Positions 45,278-54,711 of a stretch of DNA of 64,000 bases are shown here, piece by piece. The notes under the pieces were generated by a model. The model ran no database searches, had not been told where the DNA came from, and saw only the letters and a program-made list of their open reading frames with translations. Position 1 is the stretch's first letter, and each line of letters starts with the position of its first letter. The translations under genes and the position numbers were made by a program. This DNA comes from Chitinispirillaceae bacterium (lineage in GTDB: Bacteria; Fibrobacterota; Chitinivibrionia; Chitinivibrionales; Chitinispirillaceae): NCBI GenBank assembly GCA_016929595.1, contig JAFGIN010000117.1, positions 94,510 to 158,509 on the forward strand. Direction: 5' to 3'.

Positions 45278-45667
45278 ATGAAGCTGGACCTAATCAACGA
45301 TCGATATTCGATTATTCGAAAAATTAAATCCGGGGGGATGGCAACGGTATTTCTCGTAGAGGATAAAAAACTTCATCGAGATGTTGTGTTAAAAAAACTT
45401 CATCCGCATCTTTTGGAGCATGGTGAAACTGTAACAAGATTCACCAATGAAGCCAGGGCGATAGCATCGCTTTCCCATGAAAATATTATTAAAATCTACG
45501 ATTTCGGGGAATCTGCAGATGGTCCATTTCTTGTTATGGAATACATTGAAGGAACTACGCTTGCCGAATGCATGGAAAAAAGTGGTCCCATTTCAAATTT
45601 AAATTTTACCTATGGCTCAGGCAGAAGAGTATCTTTCGGGAGCCTTCATCTAAGGGTGAAAATTTGA
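45278..45667 (+). pseudogene. truncated PknB-type Ser/Thr protein kinase
   Basis: 129 residues. The N-lobe of a bacterial Hanks-type kinase is intact: a glycine loop KSGGMATVFLVED, the ATP lysine in VVLKKLHPHL, the helix-C glutamate in RFTNEARAIASLSHENI, and the hinge PFLVMEYIEGTTL. Similarity stops after residue 110, before the catalytic HRD loop and DFG, and an unrelated 19-residue tail follows. It cannot phosphorylate. The loss looks like a deletion, since the C-lobe is not found downstream, where a convergent gene ends only 31 bases away. Confidence 0.75.
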
Positions 45668-45697
45668 AACGTAAAAATAAGAATTTGTACCCTTTTA

Positions 45698-46678
45698 TCA
45701 TTCCTCGATAAACAGATCCGAACGATCCCTGTCCTCCCAGAGATATTTGGCCTTGTCTGCCCACTTATCGATGATAACTGTATTTAATTTTGGATTTTCA
45801 CGCATTTCAGCATTTCTTGCGTTGTGCAGATTATTAAAAACCCCAATATATGAATTTGCCTTTTTAAAATCACCAAGCTTCAAATATAAAACCGTAATCA
45901 GATAGATTACCTGCATCTCAATCTCTTCTGTCGGGCAATTTGAAGTTTTGAACGCCTCCTCGAAATACCCTAATGCCTCCCGAAATGTTTCGGTATTGTC
46001 ACTGCTGGCATCTTTCATGATTTTGGCGATTCTCAATGTGTAAGCTCCAAGTTTATACAATGCATTTGGTTGCTCATACCACGCCTCAACTTTCGCTCTG
46101 GAGCAGCACATTCTATAACTGTCTATAGCAGACTCGTAGGTGCGAGGCCGCTTAAAATGGCTTTCATAATCGGTTACCGTTTTAAGAAGCGCTTTCCTCT
46201 CACCAATTTTTTCCTGAAGAGTAAGGATTACGTTACTTGTAAGTTGAGTTTTTATTTCTGAACGGCTTGTATTATCATGCCGATAAAAATCTTTCTTATC
46301 TGAAGAAGCAAAAAGACAACGTGGACATACTGTAACTGAAAGAAGCGTATAATCCAATGTTTTAAACCCTGAGGTACCAATATAAACAGGAACGAGAAAT
46401 TTATTCTGGAGAATCTGCTGACTTTTTGCCCGCAGTTCATAACAGTTAATATTCTCCTGATTACACACCGGACACTTTACTTTGATTTGATAAATGGGAT
46501 CTTCCCCAATCCCCTCCCCTTCAAGATGAACACTGTTACGTTTTTTTGCCTCTTTTATGGCTTTTATATTTTTTATATCGATAGATGGCCCATACTGCCG
46601 GACATACTCATTGACAAGATTTGAATCATTGAGTAATGCGAGTAATCTTCTTTTTACTTCAACAACATCAATAGTCAT
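45698..46678 (-). CDS. DUF2225 family protein
   Basis: About 326 residues. Two CxxC pairs, CPVC at 69-72 and CPRC at 118-121 with the intervening NCYELRAKSQQI, form the zinc-ribbon-like core typical of DUF2225. The rest is helical with a TPR-like appearance (AIDSYRMCCSRAKVEAWYE, then EALGYFEEAFK). Function is unknown for the family. The start is taken as the fifth residue Met at 46678. It is convergent with the truncated kinase. Confidence 0.78.
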   Translation of the reverse strand: MTIDVVEVKRRLLALLNDSNLVNEYVRQYGPSIDIKNIKAIKEAKKRNSVHLEGEGIGEDPIYQIKVKCPVCNQENINCYELRAKSQQILQNKFLVPVYIGTSGFKTLDYTLLSVTVCPRCLFASSDKKDFYRHDNTSRSEIKTQLTSNVILTLQEKIGERKALLKTVTDYESHFKRPRTYESAIDSYRMCCSRAKVEAWYEQPNALYKLGAYTLRIAKIMKDASSDNTETFREALGYFEEAFKTSNCPTEEIEMQVIYLITVLYLKLGDFKKANSYIGVFNNLHNARNAEMRENPKLNTVIIDKWADKAKYLWEDRDRSDLFIEE

Positions 46679-46841
46679 GAAAAAAAACACCTTTCAATGT
46701 ACTTAATTTTCCGTTTAGACAAGCTACGTCAACTTCGGAACAAATTCATCATAACTCATGGGTATATATACAATTTTCTCATTCAAGATTATATGAGTCA
46801 ATAATTAAACACATTTTATTACGACTCAGCAGGTACCCGGG

Positions 46842-46969
46842 ATTCAGGAGTTAAAATACAGAATTAAAAAAACCAGTACTAAAATAAGCATGCTTCAGAA
46901 TAAATTTCGTTATCAATTGCTTTTCTTCTTCCCAAGCTTGAGTTGAGTTCTGTATTCTGACTCCTGAGT
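46842..46969. repeat. imperfect inverted repeat with arms of about 24 bases
   Basis: The left arm at 46842-46865 (ATTCAGGAGTTAAAATACAG and on) and the right arm at 46945-46969 (GAGTTCTGTATTCTGACTCC and on) are reverse complements with about four mismatches. They are separated by about 79 bases. The region lies between DUF2225 and rex, has no ORF, and may be a miniature repeat element. Similar CAGGAGTCAGAATACAGAA sequences are known as dispersed intergenic repeats in several bacterial groups. Confidence 0.65.
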
Positions 46970-47097
46970 AATAACTACATACATATTCAGGAACTCCTCT
47001 AGCTGTGATTTATTTCACTAATTTATGATTAAAAATAACTTTTAGCACCTTTTTCATAGAATTACCTTGCAAAAATCAGCGATTTTTTATATATTAT

Positions 47098-47116
47098 GAG
47101 TGAATATTTTCACAGG
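47098..47116. promoter_or_regulatory. putative Rex operator upstream of rex
   Basis: GTGAATATTTTCACA at 47100-47114 is a near-perfect palindrome that matches the Rex operator consensus (TTGTGAAATATTTTCACAA type) in both half-sites. It lies about 15 bases before the rex start codon at 47130, a typical place for autoregulation. It also suggests that the in-frame GTG at 47100 is not the true start, since that GTG is part of the operator. Confidence 0.75.
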
Positions 47117-47129
47117 TTTGGTGGTATTA

Positions 47130-47774
47130 ATGAAATCTATCCCTTTTCCAACACTTCAACGATTGTGTACTCTTTTTCAAATTCTTACCGATTTAAAAAA
47201 GAATACACATCTTCAGACCTCGTCTCTGGAACTTGCAGCGCTATGTGGGACCACTGCATTCACGATTCGTAAGGACATTGCAACTCTGGGTGTTACCGGA
47301 AACAGCGGACAGGGTTACGCCGTTGAAAAGCTCATGCAATTAATTGGCAATTCCCTGGGATTTTTTGAAAAAAAACGGATTGGTGTTATAGGAATCGGCA
47401 GTCTTGGTTCTGCGCTGATTAAGCATAGCGGGTTTAACAACAACGAGTTTGAGGTTGTGGCAGCATTTGATTCTAATATCAACAAAATAGAGACCACAAA
47501 AGCAGTTGTTCCTCTTTTTCCTTTCTATCAGCTCTCTTCAGTTGTAAATCGCTTAAAAATCGACTATGGGTTGCTTGCAGTTCCCCCGGATGCTGCTCAG
47601 GGAGTTACTGATAAGCTTGTTGAAAGCGGTATTAAAGGAATAATAAATTTCGCACCGATAATCGTTAAATCTACAGATAATACTATTTTTATCAGAAATG
47701 TTGATATGGCAGCAGAGCTGCGTATCCTTACAGCTCAAAACTACGTAAAATCAATTGAACATTTACACCAATAA
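47130..47774 (+). CDS. rex: redox-sensing transcriptional repressor Rex
   Basis: 214 residues, the normal length. Rex represses fermentative and respiratory genes and leaves DNA when NADH rises. The N-terminal winged helix covers about 1-75 (PFPTLQRLCTLFQIL, then FTIRKDIATLG and GYAVEKLM, matching QVRKDL and RGxGYxV of the family). The Rossmann domain has IGVIGIGSLGSAL near 84-96 and ends in the family's C-terminal helix. The start is at 47130 after a GGTGG site. serC follows after 16 bases, so it is the first gene of rex-serC-serA. Confidence 0.9.
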   Translation: MKSIPFPTLQRLCTLFQILTDLKKNTHLQTSSLELAALCGTTAFTIRKDIATLGVTGNSGQGYAVEKLMQLIGNSLGFFEKKRIGVIGIGSLGSALIKHSGFNNNEFEVVAAFDSNINKIETTKAVVPLFPFYQLSSVVNRLKIDYGLLAVPPDAAQGVTDKLVESGIKGIINFAPIIVKSTDNTIFIRNVDMAAELRILTAQNYVKSIEHLHQ

Positions 47775-47790
47775 AAAAGGAGAGCCTGTT

Positions 47791-48876
47791 ATGGCACGTG
47801 TTTACAATTTTTCTGCAGGACCATCGATGCTTCCTGAATGTGTGCTTAAAAAAGCAGCTGAAGAGATGCTTGACTATAAAGGTAGCGGCCAGTCGGTTAT
47901 GGAGATGAGTCACCGTTCAAAAGTGTATGAAGAGATCATTTTTGGAGCGGAAGAAACTATCCGTGAAGTAATGAATGTCCCTGAAAATTACCATATTCTT
48001 TTTCTTCAGGGTGGAGCATCAGCCCAGTTTGCCATGATCCCACTCAACCTCATGGGAACAAAAAAGAAAGCTGACTTTATTAACACCGGCATGTGGTCAA
48101 AAAAGGCTATCAGTGAAGCAAAAAGATACGGTACTGTCAATGTGGTAGCAACTTCGGAAGATAAAAATTTCAATTACATTCCTGACATTGACAAAATAAC
48201 GTTCGATCCGGATGCTGCGTATGTACACATCACGACTAACAACACCATTTTCGGAACACGATACGTTAAATTACCCCAGACTGGTAATGTTCCACTTATC
48301 GCAGATATGTCGTCGAATATTCTTTCGGAGCCCTATGATATCAGTAAATTTGGTCTGATCTATGCCGGCGCACAGAAAAATATCGGACCAGCAGGTGTAG
48401 TGCTTGTAATCATTAGAAAAGATCTGGTTGGAAACGCTTACGATTACACACCAACCATGTTCAACTACAAAACATATGCAAATGAACATTCCATGTACAA
48501 TACTCCTCCAACGTACAACATCTATATTGCAAAACTTGTTTTTGAATGGATAAAAGAACTGGGCGGAGTTAGTGAGATCCATAAGATGAATGTAGAAAAA
48601 GCAGATTTGCTCTACAATTATCTTGATAGCAGCAACCTTTTCAAAGCTACCATCAGCAAAGAGTACCGCTCACTGATGAATATCCCGTTTGTGACTGGTG
48701 ATGAGAACCTTGATGGTGACTTTGTAAAACAGGCAACGGCTAAGGGGCTTGTTAACCTTAAAGGACACCGCTCTGTCGGAGGAATGCGGGCAAGCATTTA
48801 TAATGCAATGCCGCTTGAGGGAGTGAAAACACTTGTAGAATTCATGAAAAAATTTGAAACAGAACATAGCAGGTAA
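47791..48876 (+). CDS. serC: phosphoserine aminotransferase
   Basis: 361 residues. PLP enzyme converting 3-phosphohydroxypyruvate and glutamate to phosphoserine, the second step of serine synthesis. Seen: VYNFSAGPSMLPE at the N-terminus, LFLQGGASAQF, ADMSSNILS and the PLP lysine in YAGAQKNIGPAG. The start at 47791 follows GGAG and gives the family N-terminus. The upstream in-frame ATG at 47755 would overlap rex. serA begins 10 bases after the stop. Confidence 0.95.
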   Translation: MARVYNFSAGPSMLPECVLKKAAEEMLDYKGSGQSVMEMSHRSKVYEEIIFGAEETIREVMNVPENYHILFLQGGASAQFAMIPLNLMGTKKKADFINTGMWSKKAISEAKRYGTVNVVATSEDKNFNYIPDIDKITFDPDAAYVHITTNNTIFGTRYVKLPQTGNVPLIADMSSNILSEPYDISKFGLIYAGAQKNIGPAGVVLVIIRKDLVGNAYDYTPTMFNYKTYANEHSMYNTPPTYNIYIAKLVFEWIKELGGVSEIHKMNVEKADLLYNYLDSSNLFKATISKEYRSLMNIPFVTGDENLDGDFVKQATAKGLVNLKGHRSVGGMRASIYNAMPLEGVKTLVEFMKKFETEHSR

Positions 48877-48886
48877 GGATTAAATC

Positions 48887-50068
48887 ATGCATAAAATTCA
48901 GACATTAAATAAAATTTCTGCTTTAGGTCTTGATCTTTTTCCCAGAGATGACTACGAAATTGCATCAGAGTTCAACAGCCCGGACGCGATTTTAGTTCGA
49001 AGCCAGAACATGCTGGAGATGAATATCCCTGAATCGGTAAAAGCTATTGCACGTGCAGGTGCAGGAGTAAACAATATTCCGGTCGAAAAATGTACCGCTG
49101 CAGGTGTTGTGGTTTTCAACACTCCTGGTGCTAACGCCAATGGTGTCAAAGAACTTGTCCTGGCAGGTCTTCTGCTTTCTTCAAGGAGGATTTTCCCCGG
49201 ATTACAATGGTGTAAAAGCCTTGCAGGTAAGGGTGATGAAGTGCCGAACCTTGTAGAAAAGGGTAAGAATAACTTTACAGGACCGGAGATTAAAGGTAAA
49301 CGCCTTGGAGTTATCGGACTTGGAGCGATTGGTGTCATGGTAGCCAATGACGCGCTGGAACTTGGTATGCAGGTCACCGGATACGATCCCTTTATATCGG
49401 TTGAAGCCGCCTGGGGACTGTCAAGAAATGTCAAGCGTGCCCGGGGACTCGAAAGCATCTTTGCTGATTCCGATTATATCAGCCTGCATGTACCTTTAAC
49501 TGAAAAAACTAAAGGGTATATTAACAAAGAACGCTTCAACACCATGAAAAAAGGGGCGCGTATACTGAATTTTGCACGTGGAGGCCTTGTTAACAATGCG
49601 GATCTTTTTGATGCTCTCAATGAAGGAATCGTCTCCTGTTATGTCACCGATTTTCCTGATGAGGAACTGCTCAAACATGATAGAGTGATTGCATTCCCAC
49701 ATCTGGGCGCATCAACACCCGAAGCTGAAGATAACTGCGCAATTATGGCAGTTAATCAGACCAAGGATTTTCTGGAGTATGGGAATATTAAAAACTCAGT
49801 TAATTTTCCCAACTGTGAGCTTGACATGTCAGCAAAACACCGTATTATAATTGCCAATCGCAATATTCCAAATATGGTCGGCCAGATCACGACAATCCTT
49901 GCAGCTGAAAAAATCAACATTGCAGATATGCTCAACCGTGGTAAAGCGGATATCGCATACAACATCATCGACATCGATGGAGATGTTGACGCATCGGTTC
50001 TGGATAAAATCAAGACAATTAACGGGGTAATAATGGTACGGTTGATCAAAAATCCTGATCGTAATTAA
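48887..50068 (+). CDS. serA: D-3-phosphoglycerate dehydrogenase
   Basis: 393 residues. Oxidises 3-phosphoglycerate with NAD+, the first step of serine synthesis. Seen: AIARAGAGVNNI, the NAD-binding LGVIGLGAIGVMVAN, the catalytic arginine region LNFARGGLVNN, and the catalytic histidine in FPHLGASTPEAE. Residues of about 318-393 form an ACT domain (HRIIIANRNIPNMVGQITTI), the usual serine-sensing module. As the last gene of rex-serC-serA, its expression is likely tied to the NADH/NAD balance, fitting an NAD-dependent enzyme. Confidence 0.95.
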   Translation: MHKIQTLNKISALGLDLFPRDDYEIASEFNSPDAILVRSQNMLEMNIPESVKAIARAGAGVNNIPVEKCTAAGVVVFNTPGANANGVKELVLAGLLLSSRRIFPGLQWCKSLAGKGDEVPNLVEKGKNNFTGPEIKGKRLGVIGLGAIGVMVANDALELGMQVTGYDPFISVEAAWGLSRNVKRARGLESIFADSDYISLHVPLTEKTKGYINKERFNTMKKGARILNFARGGLVNNADLFDALNEGIVSCYVTDFPDEELLKHDRVIAFPHLGASTPEAEDNCAIMAVNQTKDFLEYGNIKNSVNFPNCELDMSAKHRIIIANRNIPNMVGQITTILAAEKINIADMLNRGKADIAYNIIDIDGDVDASVLDKIKTINGVIMVRLIKNPDRN

Positions 50069-50106
50069 AAAATGTGCCGTTGAGATACCTGAAAATCGTG
50101 TTACCG

Positions 50107-50144
50107 CTCACCCTGATCCCGGGCATTACGGAGATCAGGGTGGG
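50107..50144. terminator. hairpin between convergent serA and mscS
   Basis: CACCCTGATC at 50109-50118 and GATCAGGGTG at 50133-50142 form a perfect 10-base stem with a 14-base loop, with GC pairs possible outside. No T-run follows. It is well placed as a shared terminator or 3' end stabiliser of the two convergent genes. Confidence 0.55.
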
Positions 50145-50214
50145 CATTTACTTGCAACTGTACACCCTCTCCTCAACAGCAACATAAAAAAATTGTCCTG
50201 ACTGAAAAATATCT

Positions 50215-51102
50215 TCAGAGGCTCCCAGTGTTGCTCCGATCGCGGTCGCCGCGCAGACATGTTTCCACGCTGCCAACGATATCTGATCGAAACGTACTGT
50301 CTATATGCACGTCCCGCTGCGGGAATGGAATGCTGATTCCTTCAGCGTCAAATCTTTTTTTGATGGCTTCCTGTGTCGCGAAATATACGTTCCAGTAATC
50401 GGCGGTAGCAACCCATGGACGTACGGCGAAATTGACGCTGCTTTCAGCAAGTTCAAGTACTCCGATGGTGGGGGCAGGATCTTTCAGGACGCGGGGATCA
50501 TTCCTGAGGATATTCGTCAGAACATCCTTGACTTTATCTATATCATCCCTGTAGCTTACGGATGCAACGATATCGATGCGCCGCATCTCTTTTGCAGAAT
50601 AATTGATTATGTTATCACCAAGAATCTTGGCATTCGGGATAATAATTTTCTTGTTATCGGGAGATTTAAGTTCCATCGTGAATATACCGATCTCCTCGAC
50701 CGTTCCAGCTGTACCGGCGCCCTCAATGTAATCGCCGATTTTAAACGGTTTGAAGATGAGCATGAGCACTCCAGCGGCGAAATTAGCAAGCGAACCCTGC
50801 AATGCCATACCGATCGCCAGACCGGCAGCTCCAATTACTGCGATAAAGGATGTCGTTTGTACACCGATCTGCCCTAACGCAGCAATGACGACAAACGCGA
50901 GTAACGACACATAAGTAATGCTTGAAGTAAACGACACCAGCATGATGTCGACATTCAATTTTTTAAGGACTTTAGAAAGAATTGAACGAACCGTCTTTGC
51001 GGCAATCCAGCCAAATAACAGGATTGCCAGCGCCGCAATTGTTTTGAGACCATACAGGGCAATCATTTCCTGTATTTTTACCAGTATGTGTTGATAATCC
51101 AT
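50215..51102 (-). CDS. small-conductance mechanosensitive channel (MscS family)
   Basis: 295 residues with three N-terminal membrane helices, the last being the pore helix (AVIGAAGLAIGMALQGSLANFAAG segment, residues of about 90-115). The soluble MscS core follows, with FKPFKIGDYIEGAGTAGTVEEIG. Ends with a C-terminal region that includes GISIPFPQRDVHI. It opens on hypo-osmotic shock to release solutes. It is monocistronic, with trpD about 100 bases upstream on the same strand. Confidence 0.93.
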   Translation of the reverse strand: MDYQHILVKIQEMIALYGLKTIAALAILLFGWIAAKTVRSILSKVLKKLNVDIMLVSFTSSITYVSLLAFVVIAALGQIGVQTTSFIAVIGAAGLAIGMALQGSLANFAAGVLMLIFKPFKIGDYIEGAGTAGTVEEIGIFTMELKSPDNKKIIIPNAKILGDNIINYSAKEMRRIDIVASVSYRDDIDKVKDVLTNILRNDPRVLKDPAPTIGVLELAESSVNFAVRPWVATADYWNVYFATQEAIKKRFDAEGISIPFPQRDVHIDSTFRSDIVGSVETCLRGDRDRSNTGSL

Positions 51103-51198
51103 GACTCACTCCTTTATAATTGTTTTTAACAAAATATCAGCGACAACGCACCTGAGTAGTACATTGACAAAATTATGCAAGGTAAAAACAGTAACAGT

Positions 51199-52239
51199 CT
51201 ACACTGTTGCCGCTTCATTTTTCAGTTGATTTGTATATCGTATCAGATTTTCAAGCACACCCAGTGCTTTTCCGCTGTCGATAGATTTATTTGCAAGGAT
51301 AATACCTTCCCTGGGATCACTGGCAACCCCTGATGCCGCAAGTGCAAAAGCTGCGTTCAATACGACAACATCCCGTTGCACACACCTCTTTCCTGTCAAA
51401 ATATCTCTGATTATCACCGCATTCTCTTCCGGTGTGCCCCCAGTCAGATCCTCTTTCAAACCACGACCAAACCCGAACTCTTCCGGTGAAATTGTGTAAG
51501 AATCAATAGTACCATTTTTGAGTTCAGAAATCATTGTTTCTGCAGATAGGGATATCTCATCAAGGCCATCCATTCCATGGACAACGTACGCCCTGTCCAC
51601 ACCAAGATTTTTGAGAACCGATACGATTACTTCGGTAAGTTCGGGAGCAAACACACCAAGAACCTGCGAACGTGCGTTTGCCGGGTTTGTCAAGGGGCCG
51701 AGCACGTTGAATATGGTCCGTATTGCTATCTCCCGACGAGGGCCGATTGCATGTTTCATTGCTTTATGCAGCAATGGTGCGAACAAAAAACATATCCCGA
51801 CAGAATCTATGCACTCTTTCATCTGCTGGGGCTGCAGATCGATATTTACACCAAGTTTCTCCAGTACATCTGCGCTGCCACATTTACTTGAGACAGAACG
51901 GTTTCCATGCTTTGCGACTATAGCACCAGCACCTGCGCTTATAAAAGCTGAAGCAGTCGAAATATTGAAAGTATTGGAACCGTCTCCGCCAGTTCCACAC
52001 GTATCTACCGTAAACATATTCGACTCAGGCGTAACCGTGGCTGCCATCTGTCGCATTACTGTTGCTGCCCCGGTGATCTCTTCCGGCGTCTCACCTTTCA
52101 TTCTCAGGGCAGTAATAAATGATGCAATCTGTGCATCAGTTGCACCCCCGCTCATAATACTGGAAAAAACCGCGATCATTTCATCTCTGAGCAGATCCTC
52201 ACCTGATATGACCCTCTTTATAGCATCCTGTATTTTCAT
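51199..52239 (-). CDS. trpD: anthranilate phosphoribosyltransferase
   Basis: 346 residues, the standard length. Transfers the phosphoribosyl group to anthranilate in tryptophan synthesis. Seen: the signature VDTCGTGGDGSNTFNIST, KHGNRSVSSKCGSADVLE, and PLTNPANARSQVLGVFA. No other trp genes are in the window, so the pathway is dispersed. The gene is transcribed away from engB. Confidence 0.96.
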   Translation of the reverse strand: MKIQDAIKRVISGEDLLRDEMIAVFSSIMSGGATDAQIASFITALRMKGETPEEITGAATVMRQMAATVTPESNMFTVDTCGTGGDGSNTFNISTASAFISAGAGAIVAKHGNRSVSSKCGSADVLEKLGVNIDLQPQQMKECIDSVGICFLFAPLLHKAMKHAIGPRREIAIRTIFNVLGPLTNPANARSQVLGVFAPELTEVIVSVLKNLGVDRAYVVHGMDGLDEISLSAETMISELKNGTIDSYTISPEEFGFGRGLKEDLTGGTPEENAVIIRDILTGKRCVQRDVVVLNAAFALAASGVASDPREGIILANKSIDSGKALGVLENLIRYTNQLKNEAATV

Positions 52240-52368
52240 AATAATTCTCCCTGGAAATATTTAAAAATATAAAAGGTTTTAATAATCAAACCTAATACAT
52301 TGTGTTTCTCCATAACCTATTTTTCAGACCAATAGGTATAAACAACAATTCCTGTACAGAAATTTTGA

Positions 52369-52959
52369 ATGAAAACACAATTTTTATCTTCAGCAGCTCA
52401 TTTTAAAGATCTTCCCGCAGCTACTCTGCCTGAATACGCAATTCTGGGCAGATCCAATGTCGGTAAATCATCATTTATCAATCATGTCCTCGAAAATAAG
52501 GCACTTGCGCGAACATCAAAAAAACCTGGCAAGACCTCCCTTGCCAACCTTTATCAGATTGATGAGTCGATGGTATGGGTTGATCTTCCCGGGTATGGGT
52601 ATGCAAAAGTTTCGGCTGATGAGAAAGCGCGCTGGTCAAAGTTAATTGCTGACTATTGCTTAAAAAGAGACGCTCTTAAAGGCATCTTCTGGTTAATAGA
52701 CATACGACACATCGGAGTTGCAGCCGATATCGAAGCGGCTCAATGGCTCTCAAAAGTAGATATCCCTGTATTTACAGTACTGACGAAAGCTGATAAATTG
52801 ACCCGAAAACAACGGTTCGAGCAGCTTGAACGAGCTAAAATTTTCTCCAATTGTGCATGCGATCCAGCGATCTACAGTGTTCTTGAGCATGAATCTCGTA
52901 AGAAGTTCTGGGAGAACTTTAATACCTGGCAGGAGTTTTTAGCCCAGAGTAACCAGTAG
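52369..52959 (+). CDS. engB: ribosome biogenesis GTPase EngB (YsxC)
   Basis: 196 residues. GTPase needed for large ribosomal subunit assembly. Seen: G1 GRSNVGKSS, G3 DLPGYG with the family's YGYAKVS, and G4 TKADK. The C-terminal AIYSVLEHESRKKFWE ends the domain. The start at 52369 is the natural one. It is monocistronic and divergent from trpD, with about 130 bases between the starts. Confidence 0.95.
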   Translation: MKTQFLSSAAHFKDLPAATLPEYAILGRSNVGKSSFINHVLENKALARTSKKPGKTSLANLYQIDESMVWVDLPGYGYAKVSADEKARWSKLIADYCLKRDALKGIFWLIDIRHIGVAADIEAAQWLSKVDIPVFTVLTKADKLTRKQRFEQLERAKIFSNCACDPAIYSVLEHESRKKFWENFNTWQEFLAQSNQ

Positions 52960-53135
52960 ATGCTTTACAGGAACACTTTGAGAAGGATTGGTTTGTAGAT
53001 AACACAAATATATTCGTCTTCAACCTGCTGAATCTCTTAATTATTGAGACCACGCTCATAAGATTATCATTTACATCATTCTCAGCGGCTCCTTTCAAAA
53101 TATGAAACATCAAACCTGCTCACTCATTGGAGCTT

Positions 53136-54104
53136 TCAGACTGTCTGGTCTTCGGTGCTTGTGAAAACCTTCTCAATAAGTTTCCGGGCTGTTTCAGTAA
53201 CAAAATCAGCAGCAGCAGTCAGCGCAGCCATCGGATCCCTGCGGATCTTAAGTTCCTGTTGTCCAACCATATAAAATAGTCCGTCAAGAGCCTTCCCTGT
53301 TGTAAAATCTACTATATCTGTGCTTAGAAGATCGATGGGGGGAACTCCTGCTTCATTAAGTGCGTTAAGTGAAAGCTTAGCCACTGCGGCTTTGATCAAG
53401 TCTCCTGATGCCGCTGTTGCGACAAGATTTCCGTATGCACCCGCGACCTTGTTAAAGTTTTCTGCAAAGTCGTTCCATACCCCCTCAACAGTATATTGTC
53501 TGCCAAAAGCACTGATCTCAACGGCACTGAAAGAACTTTGAACAATCGGTTTAAACCCCGTGTAAAGCACCCCGGAAGTTGTAGTAGTAAGATATTTTGT
53601 AGCCCCGGTGGAATCATTACCAAAAAGGATTTCCTTTGCGGAAGAAAATGTCATTTCTGAAATAGCCGTTTTAAATACATCGGCAGAAAGACCTGCAGCA
53701 TTCTCAGCTCCCCGGTTCAACCCTCTGATAATGGCCTCCCGGTATTTAGAAAAATCAACTCCTGCCACTGCAAGAAGTGCTCCTCCCGCACTGGTGTTAC
53801 TTAATAGCGACATTGTCTGAAACGCATTTTCTACATCTGCGGGCAGCGCAATTCTTATCAGTTCATTTGCCAGATAACCGGTCATCTCATTGGTGATCCC
53901 ACTGACTAATCCGCTGGTATCACTCAACGTCAGAGCTGCAGTCTTGCTCCCGAGAATGAGAGACTCTTTTAATCCTGAGATGATTTGACTGTCAGTCAAT
54001 TTTGTCTGATCCAGCGAATCTGTTACATCCTTAATAGTGGATAAATCACATGACAACAACATAAACAATGGACAGACACTAAATAACACGCTACTTTTTT
54101 TCAT
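53136..54104 (-). CDS. DUF4197 domain lipoprotein
   Basis: 322 residues with a lipoprotein signal peptide (MKKSSVLFSVCPLFMLLSC, Cys19). The mature part is the DUF4197 domain: SDTSGLVSGIT, the LIRIALPADVENAFQTMSLL pattern and AGVDFSKYREAIIRGLNRGAENA, then YTGFKPIVQSSFSAV. An extension after the usual C-terminus covers about the last 60 residues. Function is unknown. It is monocistronic. Confidence 0.82.
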   Translation of the reverse strand: MKKSSVLFSVCPLFMLLSCDLSTIKDVTDSLDQTKLTDSQIISGLKESLILGSKTAALTLSDTSGLVSGITNEMTGYLANELIRIALPADVENAFQTMSLLSNTSAGGALLAVAGVDFSKYREAIIRGLNRGAENAAGLSADVFKTAISEMTFSSAKEILFGNDSTGATKYLTTTTSGVLYTGFKPIVQSSFSAVEISAFGRQYTVEGVWNDFAENFNKVAGAYGNLVATAASGDLIKAAVAKLSLNALNEAGVPPIDLLSTDIVDFTTGKALDGLFYMVGQQELKIRRDPMAALTAAADFVTETARKLIEKVFTSTEDQTV

Positions 54105-54711
54105 ACAATCTCCTTACACCGATAAAAATAGATTTTTTCCATAACTGATTTCAAATCGGTCTTCACAACATTCCGGAGTTCAGGTTCAATCCTGCCTGCA
54201 GAGAGAAACCAGATGTTGTTTTCCAGAAACGGACCTGGAGCCGTCTTCTGGTGTCAGTCAAAGACCGCGCCCCACTCATCTGGTCCAGCAAATTCTGCCG
54301 GAGTACTACTCCTTTTCACCCATTTATTATACACTCAACCAGCATGACCACCAACAAAAATATCATTCCTAAAAATGCAAAAAAAAGTGATAATCAGTAA
54401 ATAAATGACCTGATTAACAATTTTCTGCTCCAGTTTCTCACCGGTACTCTTCACTACACCCGGACACCGATCGTATATTTATAGAGTTTAACAAAAGTAC
54501 GTTCCGATATTTTCTTGGTCGAATGCCTTGTCAGGGTTCCACCTTTGTTGAAACTATAGAGGACAGGTGACAGGGCCACACAATTGCCATTATTTTCGGC
54601 ATACAATAGTGTTAAACCCTGTTTGGTTAAAATGTGAGGGAAAAAAGACGTTTTCCACATGTTTATTGAATAGTTCATTCTTGTTTTTCAGATAACAGAC
54701 TGCAAAGAATT
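54105..54711. other. 607-base intergenic region without a convincing gene
   Basis: Between the DUF4197 gene (minus) and the large signalling gene (plus). A 74-residue reverse frame at 54454-54678 is open but has no family pattern or good ribosome site. The region is likely to hold divergent promoters for both neighbours. No repeat or strong hairpin was recognised. Confidence 0.35.

Noticed and set aside
54454..54678. 74-residue reverse ORF between the DUF4197 gene and the large sensor gene
   Set aside because: No recognisable domain and no good start signal; overlaps what should be promoter DNA.
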